Positions 1 to 11,511 of a stretch of DNA of 64,000 nt are shown here, piece by piece. The notes under the pieces were generated by a model. The model saw nothing but the letters and a program-made list of their open reading frames with translations, searched no databases and was not told the origin of the DNA. This stretch comes from Mytilus galloprovincialis. Lineage: Eukaryota; Mollusca; Bivalvia; Mytilida; Mytilidae. Each line of letters starts with the position of its first letter. Position 1 is the first letter of the stretch. The stretch lies in the NCBI RefSeq assembly GCF_965363235.1, contig NC_134846.1, positions 32,808,218-32,872,217 on the forward strand. Direction: 5' to 3'. The position numbers and the translations under genes are program-made.

Positions 1-90
1 GTAAAAAAGACGTGGTATGAGTGCCAATGAGACAACGCTTTACAACAGTCCAAATGACACATAAATTACTATATTCTAATTTATGTTAAT

Positions 91-797
91 ATGTTCCGGA
101 CCATATGAGTATTTGGACCGTACGCGTACGGTCTGACTAATTTTAAGAAGTTGGTCAAGTTCACTGATTAGACTAAAATATATATTACAGATCAAGATAA
201 CAGAAATCTCGAATCAATTTTAAAAGTTAAAATGTAAACTGAATAAAAACTAAATATTTTGACTATTTAAAAACAGACAGATTATTTCAATCTGTTAATC
301 TCCTGTATTTAGCAAATTACATGGATTGAACTTTCAATCATTGAAATTGAAGTTATTGGAAGTAATTATAATGTTTGAAGATCTTCTTTTGAGAATATTT
401 ACGAACTTTACCACAAAAACCGACAAAAACACTGGACAGAAATTAATAAAATTAATAAAAAAAATCTATGGAAATAAATTAAGTAATAAAAAAATAAGGA
501 TTCATATAGACAATTAAATAAATACTTAATTTCAATTGATTAAAATCAAATGTTCACTTATTCACTTTATTCATCTAATTGTTATAATATTTTTATAATA
601 TTTTTGATTTTTAAAAACCAATAACAGATATGTTCCAGCTCGTAATAGACTGTACGAGTATACGCATACGTGGCACATACGGTCCGGACCGTACGCGTAT
701 TGTCCAAATACTCATATGGTTAAAAGTATACATTTGTACGCATACGGTCCGGACCGTACGCGTATTGCATGTCCAAATACTCATATGGTCTGGAACA
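91..797. mobile_element. Inverted-repeat (MITE-like) element, TGTTCCGGACCATATGAG family
   Basis: The left end reads TGTTCCGGACCATATGAGTA and continues with a GGACCGTACGCGTAC palindrome. The right end carries the reverse complement twice (about 660-725 and 740-797), ending GGTCTGGAACA. Two smaller relatives occur at 15548-15660 and 52930-53025. No coding region. Target duplication not clear. Probably a non-autonomous DNA transposon. Confidence 0.55.
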
Positions 798-825
798 AAT
801 TTATTACTTTTTTGTTAATGATTTT

Positions 826-1492
826 TACGGAAGCGTATTAGCGCCACACATTTTTTTTCCTATCTTTGCGTTATAACGTTATAACGCAAACCTTTGCGAT
901 ATAACGCAAACCTTTGCGTTACAACTCAAATCTAACCTACTTTACACAGTTCTCAAGCGAGAGCTTACTTTGGAAGTATATATTTATATTCGGTTATAGC
1001 TATATTAGCAGGGTTGATTTTTTTCTTCGGTATAACCTCAATTTACTCGATTTTCAATATGGATATCGTTTTGGGGGGCCTTTATAGTTTGTTGTTCAGT
1101 GTGAGCCAATGCTCCGTGTTGAAGACCATACTTCGGCCTATGATGGTTTACTTTTACGAATAGTGACTTAGATGGAGAGTTTTCTTATTGGCACTCATAC
1201 CACATCTTTTTATATTATTCTGCTCATTATTGGTCAATGATCTAATTATTCAAGCATTTTACTTTGCAATGACTACAAAGGTGATAAATTTTAATATATA
1301 CAGCCTCCTCCATTAATAGCTACTGTTTCCTTTGAATCTTAAATAAGAAATAAGATAAAACAAAGGTTTGCGTTATTTCGCAAATGTTTGCGTTAAACGC
1401 AAAGGTTTGCGTTATATCGTAAATGTTTGCGTTATAACGCAAACATAGGAAGAAAAATTTTAAAAAATGTGTGGCGCTAATACGCTTCCGTA
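826..1492. mobile_element. 667 bp non-autonomous DNA transposon with 6 bp target duplication
   Basis: Inverted ends TACGGAAGCGTATTAGCG / CGCTAATACGCTTCCGTA are flanked by GATTTT at 820-825 and 1493-1498. Just inside both ends are several copies of the palindrome TTTGCGTTATAACGCAAA, probably transposase-binding subterminal repeats. The middle (about 1065-1207) is a retroelement 3' end of the CATTGGCA family, so the element was itself invaded or captured that piece. No transposase. Confidence 0.7.
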
Positions 1493-1619
1493 GATTTTCA
1501 TTAATAATTGATAACTTTGTAGGGACATATTGAACATCAAATTATCGCAGCATACTGTAGGTTAAAAGGAAGTAATTAAATATGATTTCATCTAGTTTTA
1601 GTGGACACAACATAATGAG

Positions 1620-1975
1620 CATGGTAAGGGGAGAGTTTGGCGCCCGCTAACATGTGTAACACCGTCACATTCTGTATGTATTGATATGAACTAAGTTAGG
1701 AACCTGTTGTTCAGTGTCGTTTGTTGCTAGCTTGCTAAGTCACATATTTGCTTTTTGGTTTATTGTTTTGTGTATAGCTTAGGTCGCATTGGTTAGCTTT
1801 TCTCGATTAAATTGTTTAACGTTTGTCATTTCTTGACCTTTTATAGCTGATTATGCAGTATACGCTTTGATCATTGCTGAAAGCCGTAAGGTGAACTTTT
1901 GTTCTTAATTTTGGCGTCTTGTGAAGAGTTTTCTCATTGGCAATCTTACCCCATCATTTTTATATATAAGGCCTT
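1620..1975 (+). repeat. Retroelement 3' end, family 1 (long copy)
   Basis: Runs from a segment like CGCTAACATGTGTAAC through TTATAGCTGATTATGC to the fixed end TCATTGGCAATC. Shorter copies with the same end but different starts lie elsewhere in the window: the signature of 5'-truncated retroposition. Class not determined. Confidence 0.55.
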
Positions 1976-2227
1976 TTTATGACGTAACAATTGGAAATTT
2001 GAAGAAAAAAAAACCAAGAAAAGTACGTATCATTAACGTGATTTAATCAAAGGACAAACGAATGAAATTAAATTAAACATGGACCATGCTTTCCCAAGAC
2101 GGTTCCGTCCTCACCACAACTTTGGATCATGTGCATGAGGGTCTGTATGTCCGTACCCAGTCCCCAATTTCAGGTCCATAGGCTGGATTCTGCCAGGATT
2201 TTTGGGTACGTCGCCTTTAGATTCCTT

Positions 2228-2929
2228 TTAAGGGTTTTGTCACTGCTGAACTAGAAATATATAAATGTACACTCAATAAATAAGAATGAATCAATGCATG
2301 CAATTCCTTTTTCTCAAACACCTATTTTAAACAAACAAATAAAATGTGATATGAAGGTTTAGCATTACGACATGCATTTTAATATGTGACATAAGTATTT
2401 TACCTACCATTTTTTCTGAGAAGATACGCAAGATCGTCAGAAGAATTTCAGTGACTATCGGTTTTGGAACTCCTTTTCTATTGTACCAGTATTATGTTCA
2501 GTTTTACAGATATATGAAAATCAGTCAATATTTAGTATGGATACTTTTTGTTTCAATATGAAACAAAGGTCTGTGAATTCGTTCTTGTTAACACGACAAT
2601 GAATTGCAGATTGTATTGGCATCAAGATAAAAAAAATTATATTTCTGTATTCTCAAACTGTAACAAGTATCTGTCATAGGTCGCTATTATCAAATTGCTT
2701 TTGTTAAGTGCGTATTTGCTATTTTGTGTTTGTGCTGACTGCTGAGATAGTAGGACGATGGTTCGAGAAGAAATGCAACGTAACATCAGTGTTATGACAT
2801 AACCATATAACGTTTTTTGTATGTAGATTTTTCTACTTCTTGATAAATAAAAATATATTTTTGTAATTTATTACCTTTCCCAAAATGCTTCTCTGCATAA
2901 TGTCATAGGAAACGCGCTCCCATTCAGAT
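2228..2929. other. No gene recognised
   Basis: AT-rich single-copy-looking DNA. I see no exon, hairpin or repeat that I can support. Confidence 0.4.
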
Positions 2930-3495
2930 GTTTAATCTTTGGTGGGTCTGTTACAATTTTATTTAGATCATGCTGTAAATTATATTTATAAACCATTTAT
3001 TTGTAAATATCGCATATCTGCTCACTGTTTGAATATAGAAACTGACCGATTTTATAATATTAAGAGACATCTGAGACTTTGTAATATGTGTGATAAACAA
3101 GTACTGTAATTGAAGATGAATATCATTTTATTTTAGTATGTGAAAAGTATAATGAACTTCGAAAGAAATTTATCAAACCATATTATTGGAGAAAACCTTC
3201 GAATTTTAAACTCATACAACTGCTATCTGTTCATAATGTAAAGGAACTTAACAATTTAGGGAAGCTTTTATTTCTGGCCAAAAAGGCACGTAATTAATTT
3301 TATCATTATGAATGCTTAATATGTGTTAAGTTTTACCATACTCTGCTGTTCTGTTATATGGGTATACTTACTTATATGATTTTTTGACTAATTGTTTAAA
3401 TGTAAATATATTTCACTGATGTAATTGAATATTTGTAATATTTATAATTCTATAAGCTGTATTGCTTACGAATAAAAGATTATTAATTATTAATA
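2930..3495 (+). mobile_element. LINE 3' end fragment
   Basis: Fragments of the reading resemble the end of a LINE reverse-transcriptase protein (LRLCNMC, DEYHFILVCEKYNELRKKF, NLGKLLFLAKKARN, then stop). An AT-rich 3' UTR follows, ending in AATAAAAGATTATTAATTAT. The coding part carries stops and frame slips, so it is old and inactive. The nearest relative in the window is the minus-strand LINE at 43.5-45.3 kb. Confidence 0.6.
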
Positions 3496-4977
3496 AATCT
3501 AGAGCGGAAATAAATCGCAGCTTGATTTGACTTCTTAACTTTATCCGTTAATTAATCCCAGCTTCAACATGCGTGATTTATGACAATTTATTGTTGAGTG
3601 TGTAAATATTGACACCTGTGTGTAAACTAATGTCTCTTTTTAAAAGATTTGATGTTTAAAACTATAAATATTCATGTACTTGTTGATTGGAAAAAGTACG
3701 ATTTAAAAAAAAAATTAATTTCTATTTTTGATACACAATATCCCAGATTGAGATCGATTAACAGGTGAAATCATCTAACCATGAAAGAAATACCTAATCA
3801 AATTCTGTGTTTTCACAAAATATGTTCATATCAGTAAATGTTTAGTGCCAAGAATGTTAGTATCGATATATGGAATATATGTCTCCATAACAAAATTCTC
3901 ACATTACCAATTTTTGTGACTTTTTTTCTTCAAAACTGTCTTTTTGTGATTTTATTCAACATCAAACTTTCTTTTCAAACAAGATTTTCTAATTGAATGT
4001 CGTATTTTCTTTTCATTCCTATTTTCAAAGGAAACCAACAATTTATTTTAAAAAATACTGCCCCAAACCTCTTTCCACAAAAAAAGAATTTGATTGTCAT
4101 TGTTTTATATATAATCATTAATAAACCGCAATTGCATATTATAAAACATAATCTGGAACTACTTATATATAAATACATTTATCTATTAGTCCAAGCATAC
4201 GGTAATATATGACAGTATATTTTTCCTGTTTCAATTACCATGTACATACATGTATGAGGCTAGGCATGGGTCATCATTTATGAGGATATGAATGATATTA
4301 GAGACATATATTATTTTTCTCTGATGTAGTTTGAAGAAAAGAGAATAATGCATGGTACCGATAAATGTAATTATCATATACTTAGACTAAATAACATATG
4401 ATTTTTACCGTATGATAATAGCATTAAATTAAAGTATTTTCCATATTTTCCGAATTGGTGCTTAGCGGGCTGATATGAAAAGTTTATCACATGCTTCGAT
4501 TGTTATCACATGCCTTTCCGTAACGTTATCACATGGCATTCCGGAAAATACACCTCAATGCTACGTTTTCAGTGAAAAACATTACAAAGTAGTGTACAAA
4601 ACAATTATTTGAATAGTGGAAAGTATATTGTGTAAAATGATTAAATTAAATTAAAAAAAATATATATTAAATAAATGCAGTTTTTAAGTTTTTCTGAAAC
4701 ATAATTTAGAAAGTTACTTTAAAAAAGTTGACTTTTCCAAACAATGTTCATGATGCATATTGTTGAATTATTTTTTGTCAATTCGTCAATATTTAAATGA
4801 TTTTTTCTCTGTTGAGGCATATGATAGAAAGATTTCATATTGAATGTATCAAATTTTTGGTCCGACGTCCGTGAACTTTTTACTCTTTCAACTTCTTTTC
4901 GGGAACCACGTAGAAAGATCAATATATGAATCTGTTATTTTTCTCTACTGTTGAAGCATATGATAAAAAGATCATAA
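3496..4977. other. No gene recognised
   Basis: AT-rich. GCATATGATAGAAAGAT and GCATATGATAAAAAGAT form a short direct repeat near 4816 and 4955, and TTATCACATG recurs near 4485-4535. Frames here look random. Confidence 0.4.
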
Positions 4978-5101
4978 CATGTCATTTTTCATATCGCATG
5001 TATTATCAGCCCTCGGTCAATATCAGCCCTCGAGCCATGCGGCTCTTGGGCTGATATTGAACCTAGGGCTGATAATACATGCGATATGAAAAATGCCATG
5101 T
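4978..5101. repeat. Large hairpin (near-perfect inverted repeat)
   Basis: Two arms of about 58 bases, each containing CATTTTTCATATCGCATG, TATTATCAGCCCT and AATATCAGCCC, meet at a CATGC centre. Nothing else is carried. It could be a solo palindromic MITE. Confidence 0.7.
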
Positions 5102-5440
5102 AATAATTTGATAATAACAGATTAAAGAGGTGATTGTTGGTTACTCAACGTCAAGTGGCAAATATTACATACATGCTTAGGACAATTATAATAGAGATCA
5201 ATTGACTAAAGAAAAAAGTGAAATGTTAAAAAAAAATAACGATAAAGAACTATAGAAATGATGATCTGACATCTTTAATTTAAAATATTAAGTAGACCAA
5301 TTTCAAAGAAACAAGGCCATTTAAAAAGTTAATGAAATTATTGTAATATAACGTAATTAAATCATTATAATGACTAAAATATTACCATTACCACGCACAC
5401 TCACATAAATGTTTATTAAATATATAATTTGGATCGCAAT

Positions 5441-5477
5441 ACCCCCCCCCCCCCTCCCCCCCACACACACACACACC
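5441..5477 (+). repeat. Poly-C / CA tract
   Basis: Thirteen C, one T, seven C, then (CA)n. On the minus strand this is a G-rich tract able to form a quadruplex. Confidence 0.85.
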
Positions 5478-5588
5478 GACTTCAAGGTTCTGGATACGCC
5501 CCTGTTATTTGTTGGGTATATTTTTTAAACGTGTTAATCGGTATACTTTCTCATTTTCATGTTATAAGATTACCACTAAAACACTTAC

Positions 5589-5730
5589 CGGCTTTTTTGT
5601 ATAAGTAGAATTGCTCTGTACTATAGTGTACCACTTTCCAGACACCTCGAATCGGGCGGCATAAAAGTTACTAAGTGGTGACTCTATTTTATAAAAAAGA
5701 AAGACTTCCTTTCTTGGATTGGATGTTGAA
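5589..5730 (-). CDS. NADAR-domain exon (YbiA-like), isolated
   Basis: On the minus strand a TTTTTCAG acceptor and GTAAGTG donor bound 142 bases. The reading is SSTSNPRKEVFLFYK, SPLSNFYAARFEVSGKWYT, VQSNSTYTKKP. This matches the start of the NADAR (NAD-/ADP-ribose-associated; YbiA) fold: a FxSPxSNFYxxxF segment, the (D/S)GxxYxxxEQ region with Val-Gln here, and a Y.K motif. NADAR proteins hydrolyse N-glycosidic bonds of ADP-ribose-type or riboflavin-precursor substrates. The remaining half of the domain was not found between 1 and 5.5 kb. The exon is either part of a gene with distant exons or a gene fragment; eukaryotic NADAR exons are also found in dispersed copies. Confidence 0.55.
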
Positions 5731-6357
5731 CTGAAAAAGAAACATGCATATAAATACATTACGTATTTAAAACTTGCAAAAGACAAAAAAAATACGACCA
5801 AAAGCCGATTTATATATTATATGTCACAGTATGGCCTTTAACGATGTACAAAACCAATACCATATAGTAAGCTTTAAAGACCTGGCATTCTATGCGGCCC
5901 TTACTATGAGGGGCGTTTTAAAATAAATTTAGAGACAAAGAACGTATTTGAGAAGAAGAAAAAACGTGTCCGCTTTCATACTCCAAACCTCTCATAAAAA
6001 GGTAAAAAGATCGTACCATAATACAATTTCTTTCGAAAGATTACAGGTAAATGTTAAATTGGATTACACAGTGTCCATGTATTTTTTTGTTGTTACCAGA
6101 CTTTACCTGACATTATACAATCTTACATAATAATACCTATGTGGTTTAGTATTAATGAGGATATTTGTCACTTGCAATATACAGTAATAAATAACAACCA
6201 TATCAAAACTTATTTTGTTAAAAAGTTAATGAAATTATTGTAACATAACATAATTAATCAAATCATTAGAATGAATAAAATATTTAACGTAATCGAAAAT
6301 TAAAAAAAAGTTCACTAATAATTTAAATGAGGACCCAAAAAACTAGAATGTAAGACA

Positions 6358-6802
6358 GAAAGTCACAGGACAAAAAGTCACAATTCATTTTTTCTGATAT
6401 TTTCTTTGAATAAAAAACGCTTATTTCTACAAAAATATTTTTGTATTTTTCTTGAACTATTGTAAATAAACCAACCTTGTAAACAAAATTTATCAAAAAC
6501 ATATCAAAGATGATCAAATAATTATTAAAAAAACAAAATGTCAAAGTGGCTTCAGTTGGCACTTAAATGGCTTCATGGTGCAAAGAAATCTTTCTTTTGC
6601 ATTATAAAATTTAAATAAATCTTAATTTTTCAAGTATAATGACACATTTCTTAAACTTTAATATGAATATATGTATTAAAAAGTAAATATTTCAAGATAT
6701 TTCTCTTATATATTCAAACAATTGTCAACAGATTATTTGTGACTTTTGTCCTGTGACTGTTAGGTGACTTTATGTCCTGTGACTTTTTGTCCTGTGACTT
6801 TC
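6358..6802. mobile_element. 445 bp inverted-repeat element, AAAGTCACAGGACAAAAAGT family
   Basis: Both ends carry GAAAGTCACAGGACAAAAAG in inverse orientation. The right side has two extra tandem GTGACTTT..GTCCT motifs. No coding region and no certain target duplication. Confidence 0.6.
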
Positions 6803-8194
6803 GGTCCGTTTACCAAAAAATAGATAGGGCTCTCTGATCTGTTCTTGGTATTGTGATCTATTATAGATAAGAACTGTCACAAACGGCTCCATAGGGTAGA
6901 ATCAATTCAAGTAGATGATAGCTAAAATAAACATAAGGCAGGAACATAGCCCCCTATGACTTTTTTCAAAGCGCTTTTAGGACTAGAGGACATGACTTTT
7001 TTACTTAGAACATGTGCGTTTATCAAACATGTATCTTCGGAAAAGTCATAGGAATCGTCTCATTAATCACATGGACTCTTAGATGTAATTTCAATTTAAC
7101 AATGTTGAAAACTTAATCGTTCTATTCTATAACATAAAATAACAGTTAATAAGGGTTTCAGTCAAGGGTGAGACTCCTTCCTAAAAATGGGAACTCTATA
7201 TACTTCATACAATGCTATTCCTAAATCTGTCCCGAAGTCGAACTATTATTTGTTTTAAATTTCTTAACGAAAATTATCTTAAATTAAAATATAATTATTT
7301 AATTTGATCAATTATAACTGTTAAAACCAAAAGAACTTGAAGAACCAAAATATTCGTACCGTATTCTATCTTTGTTCTCTCTTTGACGATATTCCATTAC
7401 TAATCTTCTTTTTGCTGGATGAAATACTGTCGCACTCACGGTTGAAGTTCAATTGTAAAACTACACATGACAGTACTTCTTTAACCAAAGCATTTTGATT
7501 AAACCAATCAAAATACCTACATTGAAAGACTTGTTCCCTGTCTTTTAAAGGATATCTGAGATACCCGTATATCAGAGATAGAGGACCAGCCTATTGCATT
7601 TACTGCATGGTTTCGAATTCTAGATAGCATTTCTTATTATATTATTTCTCACTTAACCTACATTTACTATAAGTATTTTAAAATTATGCGCGAATTAAAA
7701 CTGAAAAAAATACCGTATTCTGTCATAATAAATAAATTGAAGTGCAATCGGCAAAAGGTTCTGTTTGCAACACATTTGTATCGTTTATGTTACATAATTA
7801 TTCAAATTGCACTTAGTCTAACGGTATTTTTTCTATCAATAATTGATGTTTCATAGGTTTGAAGGTTGTACAGATATAATATATATACAAGTCTAAAGAA
7901 AGTTAAACCTATGATTGCTTTGGATTTTTTTTTACACATGTGCATGCAAAACAAATTTCTTGGTAGAGGGGTCTAAATACAGCACAAACAACATTTTTTA
8001 AAAGACCGAACAGTGAACAAGTATATTTCGACAAATGCATTTGACTAACAGGTCGAACAAAGGATGTTTTTGAATTATATGCCATGATACAAAAAGCAAA
8101 CAATAACCAATTACTCAACTGCCATGGACATAATATTGTTTTGTAATTCCAAAATGTTTTTAATCAAAATATAAATAAAATAGATAATTTGCTT
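6803..8194. other. No gene recognised
   Basis: AT-rich sequence without supportable exons or repeats on either strand. Confidence 0.4.
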
Positions 8195-8345
8195 CAGTTT
8201 AAAACCGTTTATAGCTGACTATGCGGTATGGGCTTTGCTCATTGCTGAAGGCCGTACGGTGACCTATAGTTGTTAATTTCTGTGTCATTTTGGTCTCTTG
8301 TGGACAGTTATCTCATTGGCAATCATACCTCATCGTCTTTTTTAT
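8195..8345 (+). repeat. Retroelement 3' end, family 1
   Basis: TTATAGCTGACTATGCGGTA, GGCCGTACGGTGACC, then TCTCATTGGCAATCATACC and a T-rich tail. Confidence 0.6.
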
Positions 8346-9239
8346 ATGTGTCTGTGTGTGGAAAAAAAATACAAGAACAAAAACAATTTGGAAAGGGGAA
8401 CTTCTTATTGTCCTTTTAATAGCTGATCATCAAACGTCTTTAAATTTTGCTCATAGGAATCTTTACTCTAAAATCATTTTGCTACAAACGAAACAAACAC
8501 AGAAATAGGATAAGTAGCTTCTTATAACATATCATTTCCCTTGCGTAACTATGTTTTATATTAATAATTTGTACAGATTTCTTATGTCTCATGCGTAGGC
8601 CTAAAAATATATATGTATGATACATTAACCACTGTTATACTAGTTCCAATCTATACATAATTCTTATAAATAGCAACGGCGAAAATCCAATTTCAAACAA
8701 AAAGAAATATATATAAATATGAAATGGAATGAAGTTAGGTGATATATAATCGCCATTGTGGCGGAATGAGCATGCGTTTCCGAATTTTCCTTACATAGAC
8801 ATATAGGTTGAAATCACAAATTTTTAGGTAAAATTGTAACCAATTAGATAATTGGTTGTTTTGATACATTTCCATGTCTTCATATAGATTGGTAAAACAG
8901 TTTACAGTAAGTAAGTAAGTAATTTTTATTATAGTGACATGTGTAATATATCAGTTCAGTAAAGTTCAAAATATATATTACATACACAACAAGTGTGGAC
9001 ACAGATGAGTGTGGATAGTATGTTTGGATGTTTGACAGTGTTTAATATGACAAAAGGAGTTCTGTGCTTTTCCTATATGGTGTTATAATATTAATTGTGT
9101 TAACTGAGACACTAATTGCATTAATTACCAAATGGTTACGATAGAATATGTTCCAGATCTTTGATTTTGGATACATTTTGGAGCTAGGAGAGCAACACAT
9201 AAAAAAAATATTTTTTCATGTATTTTTTTTTTTTTTTTT

Positions 9240-9425
9240 GTATATTAATAAGGCCGTTTTCTCGTTTGAATTGTTTTACATTGTCATTTCGGGGCCTTTT
9301 ATAGCTGACAATGCGATGTGAGCTTCGATCATTGTCAAAGCCATTCGGTGACCTGAAGTAATGTTTGTGTCATTTTGGTCTCTTGTGGGGAATTGTCTCA
9401 TTGGCAATCATACCACGTATTTTTT
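9240..9425 (+). repeat. Retroelement 3' end, family 1
   Basis: Same family, beginning near AAGGCCGTTTTCTCGTTTG and ending CATTGGCAATCATACCACG. Confidence 0.6.
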
Positions 9426-10058
9426 ACATGTACATGTTTTTGCTTATTACATGTACATGTATTTGTATGGTTCTATTATATAACATTCTGGTGGATCATC
9501 AGTATCATTAGTAAAACATTTTGCTAAAATGTCGAATTGTTTCTCAGATTAGAAGAAATTTATTGTTTTTTAGTAATGACAATGCCTGACATGATGCTTT
9601 GCTCTAGATGAGCTAGAAAGTAAACTTATGTGTTGTTTTCTTTTTTTTTATCAATTCTTTGAAAATAACTCCTCCAAAGTTGGTCAAAGCAAAAAAAAAA
9701 GTTTTGACCAATAGGAAAATGATATCACCAAAAGAACCTTAGTGAGCATGCTTCAAAGACTGATAACTGCTCCAAAGGTTATCTGATAGAATTTTACATA
9801 CACAATAAAATACACCCGACCCATTGGGTCTATAAGTCACTTAACAATCATAAAACGTATTTCTTTTATCACAGATTTCAAACAAAATAATGAAAAAAAA
9901 TTATTTACATTTGTTTATATAATGATAATCATTAAGTTTCTGTAATCAACATCAATGTGAAATCATAATGCAGAGACTCCAGAGACACATGTAGTGCTTA
10001 TGTGAAACCTTGGTCGGTTGCTTTTGTCAAATTTGTTTTTCTAATCGGCTTTTAAAAA

Positions 10059-10235
10059 CCATTATTTAAGAATTGACTGCTTCTTTTTGTAACTTCATTG
10101 GGATGTAAAAGCGTAGTCCGAAGTACATTTTGTGCGAAAATTGTAAATTTCTAAACAAGTCTAAAAATGTGCACACGGTCAACGCTTTTACAACCCTATG
10201 AAGTTACAAAAAGAAGCATTCAATACTTATTATTA
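10059..10235. repeat. Palindromic element
   Basis: Arms of about 50 bases contain GCTTCTTTTTGTAACTTCAT and TGTAAAAGCGT on the left and their complement on the right, around a 70-base centre. MITE-like, no genes. Confidence 0.65.
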
Positions 10236-11179
10236 CATTTCTTTCAGTTAGGATCATGAAAACACGGTTTTCATCAAGTTTTTATTTAACTTACATGTGC
10301 ACTTTCTTGTGGAACCTCGTGTCATCATGAATGATAAATGTTATTGTGTTATGAAGTTGACTAAGGAATAACGCGAGATTGCAATGTAGCCAAATAGAAT
10401 AATGTATTATAATGAAACATACATCTAATGTAATTATTTCTTCATGACAATAGTTTAAACTTTGTTATATATTATGTAAGATGTTGTAAGATTGTCAATG
10501 ACTAAATGTTATCCTCTGTATGTTGTCGTAAGGCCCTCAACAACGAGTCAGATTTATGTTTTGTTTAACTTTTCATAGTGGACATATACGACACCATTAT
10601 TTGAAAGAGAGACATTTCAGAAGTAAAACAGATCCCAGAATTATTTTGCGATTTAAAGTTAAAAAAAATCAGATATCATTTTTTTACCAGAAACAAAAGG
10701 AACAACAACCACAAAAAGTAAATTTTAATCTTTGACCAACCTGATGTTCAAAGTTTATTTTCTATAGTCATCACGACCTCTATATTCCACAATAAATTTA
10801 TATTGAATGTGAAAGAAGTGAAGAAAGTGCCATTAAAGGGCATTTGAAGTATACAAATACAAGAAAGATATATTTTATTTGAATACCAAATGTTCATATA
10901 TCTCTCTTTTTTAATTGTTAAACAAATTTTAACTTGAATATTTCTTTCTTATTCTTGTCACTTTTTATATATATCATCACAGGAACAAGCTATTGGAATC
11001 CTATTTAATGTATAACTCTCATCATGAAAATACTACACACATTTGTCACTGCACGAACTCATTATTAGACTGAATTTTAATTTCAAGCACCGAAAAGGGA
11101 TTTCAATCTGTTATTTTTACGAATGTTTCCTTGATTTTGATTTAAACGTTCTCCTGAAACACAAAAAGGCCATAAAAAT

Positions 11180-11485
11180 GTGCTCCGGAATATTCCGGAC
11201 TGGACGGCAATTTCAAAATTGGGCATGGTGAATGAGTCCGGAATATTCCGGAGTGGTCGGAGTCCGGAGCCGAGGTGACTCCGGAATATTCCGGACTATT
11301 CCGGAGTGAGGGAATCGGGATTCAGGCCCAAGTCCGGAATATTCCGGAGTGGTCCGGACAAATCCGGAGTGAGGGAATCGGGATTCACCTGGGTCCGGAA
11401 TATTCCGGAGTGGTCCGGACCATTCCGGAGTGGGGGAACCGGGACGCAGGCGGAGGGAATCGGGATTCAGGCGGAGGGAGGATCC
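11180..11485. repeat. GC-rich palindromic tandem array (TCCGGAATATTCCGGA)
   Basis: The perfect palindrome TCCGGAATATTCCGGA recurs about five times, separated by GTGGTCCGGA and GAGGGAATCGGGATTCA-type spacers. Base composition differs sharply from the AT-rich surroundings and CpG is frequent. It ends some 27 bases before the first recognised exon of receptor A. Long ORFs on both strands here are by-products of the repeat. Confidence 0.8.
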
Positions 11486-11511
11486 CCCAGTAATATTTTT
11501 ATTATCTTTAG

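Larger units (their letters stand above)
8346..11179. other. Mostly empty, upstream of receptor A
   Basis: Apart from the retroelement end at 9240 and the palindrome at 10059, I see no exon. Receptor A's missing leader and ectodomain were searched for here without success. Confidence 0.4.
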
